A DNA stretch of 64,000 bases from Henckelia pumila (Eukaryota; Streptophyta; Magnoliopsida; Lamiales; Gesneriaceae), in assembly GCF_033568475.1 (NCBI RefSeq), contig NC_133122.1:183105449-183169448 (forward strand). The letters run 5' to 3'. The notes beneath the pieces were generated by a model that was given only the letters and a program-made list of their open reading frames with translations, searched no databases and was not told the DNA's origin. Positions 58,580 through 64,000 of the stretch are shown here, in pieces (the stretch's first letter is position 1; each line of letters begins with the position of its first letter). The translations under genes were made by a program, and so were the position numbers.

Positions 58580-60422
58580 TGTGGCTGGGAAGTTGGGTGG
58601 TTTTCAGTGTGAAATCATGGTAGGATACAACGGCAAGCGAGGAGTGAAGAGAGAGTCATCGAGTGCGTAGGAAACAAGTACGACGGTAAATACGAGAATC
58701 AAATGGTTTGCGCTGGCAGGGAATTTCAAGATTTTATCCCATTTTTATTTGATTTTGATCGGTAGTCGTCATTTTTGGATGTGCACGAAACTAATGAAAT
58801 AGTGTGCAAAACTGCAAATTAAACTATTTTGCATTAAGTCATCTTCTTAATTCTAATGCACAACTTCATTTTTGGAAAGAAAGTTGCATTTTGGTCATGC
58901 AAATTTGTCATTTTATGATTTTGATTCTTTATGTTTTCAAATTTTAGTTTTAGTCACGTAATTTTTTTTGATAATTCTAGTATTTTTTGGTAAAATCCTA
59001 AAGACAAACATATAGGACCACCAACACGATTTTTCTATTTTTTGTGAGTATTATAATGTAATGACTTTTTTTATAATATATAATTTATTGATTAAGTTTA
59101 AGTCCACCCCAACTCTGATTCCTGGATCCGTCCCTGCAGTTGCTCGAGTAGACGTTGGAAAGGAAATCAACCGATGTGATCATCAAACGTTTATCAACTT
59201 CACCCATTGATGGTCTCTTGTGAAAGAACAACAAAATCAAATCAATAATTTTCATGTAAAGGTTTGGGAAAACTCGTTAGTTCGATCGGGTCAAACTCAA
59301 TTAGTTGGATCCAACTTTCCTGAAATGGATCTAATAATGTATAACAATAAGTCATCTATAAATTTTCATTCGATATCAGAAATAAGATGTCACCCGATAA
59401 CTCCGAAACTCTTTTTCGTGGGCTGCAAACATCATGTGCAATTGCTGCCTGCCTCACTTTGGTCCCCATCAAAACGTGCCAGGTTTGGATTTATCTTAGA
59501 AATGTCCATCGCTTCTTAATTTCCCGTCGTGTTTCATTACTCATTTGTTTGGTCCCATTTATTTATTTTTTTGATACGAAAACTCAAAGTCGTTATTTTT
59601 TAATGCACATTAAATAAACACTTGATGCAATATTAATCTGATTTGTAAATCACATTGAGCAAGCTAAATCATGTGAGACGGACTCATCCGATAAAATATT
59701 AACAAAAAATCGAACTAGTAATAACTAACCAAACATTTAACTATTTTACGAACACGCATGACGCAACACATCATTTTCATTAAATGTTGTACAGTCCCAT
59801 GTTTTGACAAGTTAACGGAATCGCCAATGTTTTCTAATTTATATATCAGGAAAGTATAAAATATGGGGCCGGGTGACTCATATGCACATATACATGTAGT
59901 AAATAATAGTAGTTAATTTTGGCTGCTGAGGAAGCGTGACCGCCATAACCAACTATTATATATATAATATGTATCATATCATATATATTATATATAAAAT
60001 ATATAATATAAATATAAATATAAATGTGGAAACACGTGAATCGCTCCTCGATGTTTTTTTTTATAGTTTGGGTAAAAAAAATTGATCGCGTCAAGGGAAA
60101 TAACCACGAACATTTCCGAAAGGCCACCACGTGTCCAATTCCCTCATGCAAAACGTTCCACGTACTTTGAATATTTTAAAATAAATCAATTAGTAATCTC
60201 TTTTTATATCATGACGTGCTACGATAGCTAGCTCACCACTTTTCTTCAAATATCTCTTCATAAAATATATATTACCTCAACCCTTGGGGTTCCTCCTCTT
60301 CATACACATATATATATATATACGTACTCATAGAGAGAGACACGAGTCAAAAGCGTTGATTGATTGATTGATATTGCATGCATCCAAAGTGTTAAATTAG
60401 CTGTTGCAGCCTTAATTATACG
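58580..60422. other. Intergenic between the BTB gene and the small three-exon gene
   Basis: No gene is supported. AT-rich alternating TATATAA words lie at 59950-60030. The last 150 bp should include the small gene's promoter (TATAAAATATATAT-like word near 60258). Confidence 0.5.
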
Positions 60423-60863
60423 ATGGTTAGAATAATGGAGAGGCAATCGTCTATTGAGACCGAACCTCGCACGCTTAATGTTCAGCAATTCCAGTTCGCA
60501 AAGGTACCTGATTATTTGTCGTGCCTTCGTACAATTTTTTGTTGTTGTTGTTGTTGTTGTTTTTGTTAGCGACTCTTCTAAATATATGTGTATGTACAGG
60601 AGGCCGCTAGGTACGTGGCGAACACAAAAACACTGGAGGAGGCTCTGAGAATATTCACTCAGGTATATATATATGCACTTCGTATGATTTAAATTTAAAT
60701 AGTGGGTTTTATATATAAATTGATTTGATTTGATGTTGTGTAGGGTTTGGAACCAGTGGCGATATGTGAAGGAGAAGATTTGGTAGGAGAAGAAGATGAG
60801 CAGTGGTGTGACGTTAGTACTGGAAAATTTGGAGACAGAGATATTGTTTCTGCACCTTTCTGA
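60423..60863 (+). CDS. Small conserved-looking protein, 87 aa, three exons
   Basis: Exon 1 is 60423-60503, exon 2 is 60600-60662 and exon 3 is 60744-60863, all phase 0 with good borders (AAG/GTACCT, TGTACAG, CAG/GTATAT, TTGTGTAG). The protein runs MVRIMERQSSIETEPRTLNV, FAKEAARYVANTKTLEEAL, RIFTQGLEPV and ends RDIVSAPF. A second in-frame Met (60435, MERQSS) may be the real start. A helical middle and an acidic tail (EGEDLVGEEDEQW) are visible, with no signal peptide. It recalls a small plant family that I know only as uncharacterised. Function unknown. No single exon is long enough to stand out as an ORF. Confidence 0.72.
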
Positions 60864-61777
60864 TTTTTTTTTTTTCAATTTCTGTTCATGTATATATTAC
60901 AAGGTCGATGTTTGGCCCATAAGTGGGGATCGAACTCCAAGTTTGGTAATAATATATAGATGGTTTTTTTTTTTTTTTTTTTTTTTCCTATCTGCTTTTT
61001 GTGTTGAGGATTACAAAAGGCTAGCTTTATGAATTTTGATATATGGGTGGACCTTTAATTCCTTTCCTGAATGAATAGATAAATTATATATACAAGTTGC
61101 AACAGATCTATATGCATGAATCTATGGGTTCTCCTATATATCTGTGTGTTTATTTGCAATTTAGTTTATTTTTAAAGATTCATTTCAGTATAAATTAGCA
61201 GGATTTGTCTATTTTATTTATTTATAAATATTATAATTATAATTATAATAGTATCGTCCTTAATTAATGTGGATATATTATAGTACGTACTTCTCCAAAT
61301 ATCCTTACATCATTTATTGAGTGTTAGCAATCACTTTTTTTTATTGAGTGTTAGCTATCATAAAAAAAAAAAAAGTGATTGATAGTTTGTTTTTTAAACC
61401 TAGATTATGTGTTAGCTTATGTTTAAACCTAAATTATGTGTTAGCTTATGCTTAATTTAATTGAAATTCAAAAGCTAGTCATGTGATGATTATGATTCTT
61501 CAAAAGTGATTTTAATAAGAAGGTCATTGTTAAAATCATTCTAATAACTTATTTATAAAAAACTATCAAACTTTGATTTTTAGATTTTCACATTTGTTTC
61601 CAAACATTACTAATTTTTTATTTTTCTTAACTTTTTTTATAATTTATAAATTAATGACTTCTACAAAAGCACAATCTATTGCAAACATTCTCTTATTTTG
61701 GTGATTTTATTACATCTTAATAGAGCTCAAGTGGAAAATGTTATTTGAATATGTATATAATATACAATAAAGTTTTC

Positions 61778-61822
<45 letters not shown>

Positions 61823-62197
61823 TTTAATTAGGTCAATGATAAATTAATAGTTTAATGATTTTTATAAAAATCTTCTATAAAATTGCAGTCCAGTACTTAA
61901 TAATCATACATTGAACATTAATAGTTAATTGTTAACAATATTAAATATCACTTATGTACTTATAAACGAATATCAATTCCTTATTTTTATAAATTATATT
62001 CATGTTTGGTCAAAAAACAAAAAATTCACGTATAATGGATTTTTAATATATTAATTCAAAATATATGTTTCAGGTACTTCGGTGGAACACAATAAATTTT
62101 TATGTAATTAAATTTATGTTTATTGAATAAAATATTTTTAAAATAACAACTTATTAAGTTATGGATTATTTAATATTTTTCCAAATTAAATACAATG

Positions 62198-62238
<41 letters not shown>

Positions 62239-62316
62239 AAGATGATACAAATTTCATTAAACAAACATCTGATACACAGAGAAATTACATGATCAAAAGC
62301 TAAGCTTCTGCTAGAT
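60864..62316. other. AT-rich stretch with microsatellites
   Basis: No gene is seen. (TA)n tracts lie at about 61784-61818 and 62202-62235, a poly-T tract near 60964-60986, and TAGATTATGTGTTAGCTTATG-type short duplications near 61400-61450. Confidence 0.6.
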
Positions 62317-62616
62317 TCATGTGCAACTAGAATTTCCTAATTCTAGCCAATATTCATGTGCAACTAGATTGGAAATTCTAGAAATTCTAGAGCAGTGTTG
62401 AAAAGAAAATGCTTCCAAACTAGAACAGAGGCTACAAATCTGCTCCACAAAAAGTTGTTCCATGGAGAAAATGTTGTTTTGGTTCAATACCTGAACGACA
62501 GGAAGTGCTTCTGTTTCAATAATAATTTTAGCCCATCCCAGCTTGATAACATTCACAAACCCCTCTCTAAAAGCAAGCAATTCAGCAAGATGAGGAGTGA
62601 AATTTCCTTTTAGCAC
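62317..62616 (-). pseudogene. RNase H-like (RVT_3) fragment, LINE-type
   Basis: A short frame reads HLAELLAFREGFVNVIKLGW, then KIIIETEALPVVQVLN and ends RISNLVAHEYWLELG. This matches the RNase H-like domain (RVT_3, PF13456) found at the end of plant non-LTR retroelement proteins and in stand-alone plant proteins. The aspartate usual in IESDA is glutamate-threonine here (IETEA). No reverse transcriptase lies next to it, so it is probably a remnant. Confidence 0.6.
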
Positions 62617-62637
62617 TTTTCCTCAAGCAAATAAGAT

Positions 62638-62908
62638 TGTAACGCCCCCGATTCGATGAACTGTCCTCACTGTATCAAAACGAGTCTTTTCATCGTGCTT
62701 ATGTCCTCACTTACACCCATCCTATAATTTCCCCAAGTCAAGCACGTTTAACTTTGGAGTTCTTATGTGATGCGCTCCTGAAAAGAAGATGCACCTTCGT
62801 GATATGAGTAGTACATATAAAATCTTTTGTACATCTCATGATTTCGGTGTGGGATCGGCTCATTCATGCCACTCGTCGCTCATTCTGTAAGGAAATAATG
62901 GTTGCACA
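62638..62908 (-). mobile_element. 5S-rRNA-like solo LTR, Cassandra (TRIM) candidate
   Basis: The segment begins TGTAACGCCCCCGATTCG and ends near GGTTGCACA. Its middle (about 62706-62795) resembles the reverse complement of plant 5S rRNA: CACCCATCCTA, AAGTCAAGCACGTTTAACTT and GGAGTTCTTATG against CACCCATCCTAGTA, AAGCACGCTTAACT and GGAGTTCTGATG. Cassandra TRIM elements are known for 5S-like LTRs. No second LTR is seen nearby. It is a fossil. Ends are approximate. Confidence 0.6.
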
Positions 62909-62922
62909 TAAACAGTTTGAGG

Positions 62923-63740
<818 letters not shown>

Positions 63741-64000
63741 ATCTCCCCCTTTTTGCCTTTCTGGACAAAACACAACGAAACTCTCCCTTAATAAAAAATC
63801 TCCCTGAATAGATTCTCCCCCTAAGTATAAGCAGAGGTGTTGTCATAAGATGTTGGCAACATCTAGCTATGACACCTCAAATCAGAAAACATAAGTGCAA
63901 GGAGAACTAATCATACGAAACAACAGAGCAAACACCAAAACAGTTTTGATTAGGGTCAGAGCAAATCAGAGCAAAAACAAAAACTAGACAAATAATAATA
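63741..64000 (-). mobile_element. Interior edge of the probable Copia element
   Basis: Starts with the purine tract (minus strand) and continues as non-coding sequence to the window end. It includes GAGGTGTTGTCATAAGATGT (63833), a variant of the GAGGTGTTGTCACAATGTGT word at 62919. No coding part is inside the window. Confidence 0.45.

Noticed and set aside
60300-60878. 192-codon minus-strand ORF across the small three-exon gene
   Set aside because: It is the antisense shadow of the plus-strand exons and introns and has no motif. The plus-strand exons have matching splice sites.

Overview
This window is nuclear DNA of a flowering plant, most likely a eudicot. The evidence is spliced genes for nuclear-encoded thylakoid proteins (PsaN, NdhO), a seed-albumin-type gene, a plant-type MAPKKK, AT-rich intergenic DNA and plant-specific transposable elements. 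I could not narrow the species from sequence alone.

Layout. 1-1.9 kb is gene-free and holds small repeats. 1.9-10.9 kb is a broken Ty3/Gypsy element of the Tat (Retand-like) type in minus orientation. It has a gag-pol region, two tandem arrays of about 46 bp and an antisense reading region. 11.6-12.6 kb is an intronless six-pass membrane-protein gene. 12.7-14.7 kb carries clustered foldback palindromes. 14.7-24.5 kb is a second broken Tat-type element whose 3' part (45-bp array, 3' region, start of the LTR) is repeated about three times with a period near 2.4 kb. 24.5-27 kb holds a tRNA-type SINE and a MITE-like repeat. 27.1-34.96 kb is a gene cluster: an 8-cysteine 2S-albumin-like gene with a MITE in its intron, PsaN, NdhO (divergent from PsaN) and an SNM1/Apollo-type nuclease gene.

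35.0-41.2 kb is an apparently complete Mutator-like transposon (MULE). It has terminal inverted repeats of roughly 210-230 bp, an approximate 9-bp target duplication, a four-exon transposase gene of about 965 aa, and a second convergent two-exon gene. That second gene encodes a 166-aa protein with a caulimovirus-viroplasmin/RNase H1 N-terminal type domain followed by a coiled coil. The arrangement recalls the mudrA/mudrB layout of maize MuDR, with a different second gene. It is my best candidate for an undescribed system.

41.2-64 kb contains AT-rich DNA, then an 11-exon MAPKKK3/MAPKKK-alpha-like gene, a BTF3 (NAC beta) gene, a BTB/POZ gene, and a small three-exon gene of 87 aa with no single long ORF. 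It ends with an RNase H-like fragment, a 5S-rRNA-like (Cassandra-type) solo LTR candidate and the LTR edge of a probable Ty1/Copia element that runs off the window.

The host genes look independent of each other. PsaN and NdhO are a divergent pair that both act at thylakoid photosystem I (NDH docks on PSI). Exon borders were placed by eye from GT/AG sites, frame continuity and family knowledge.
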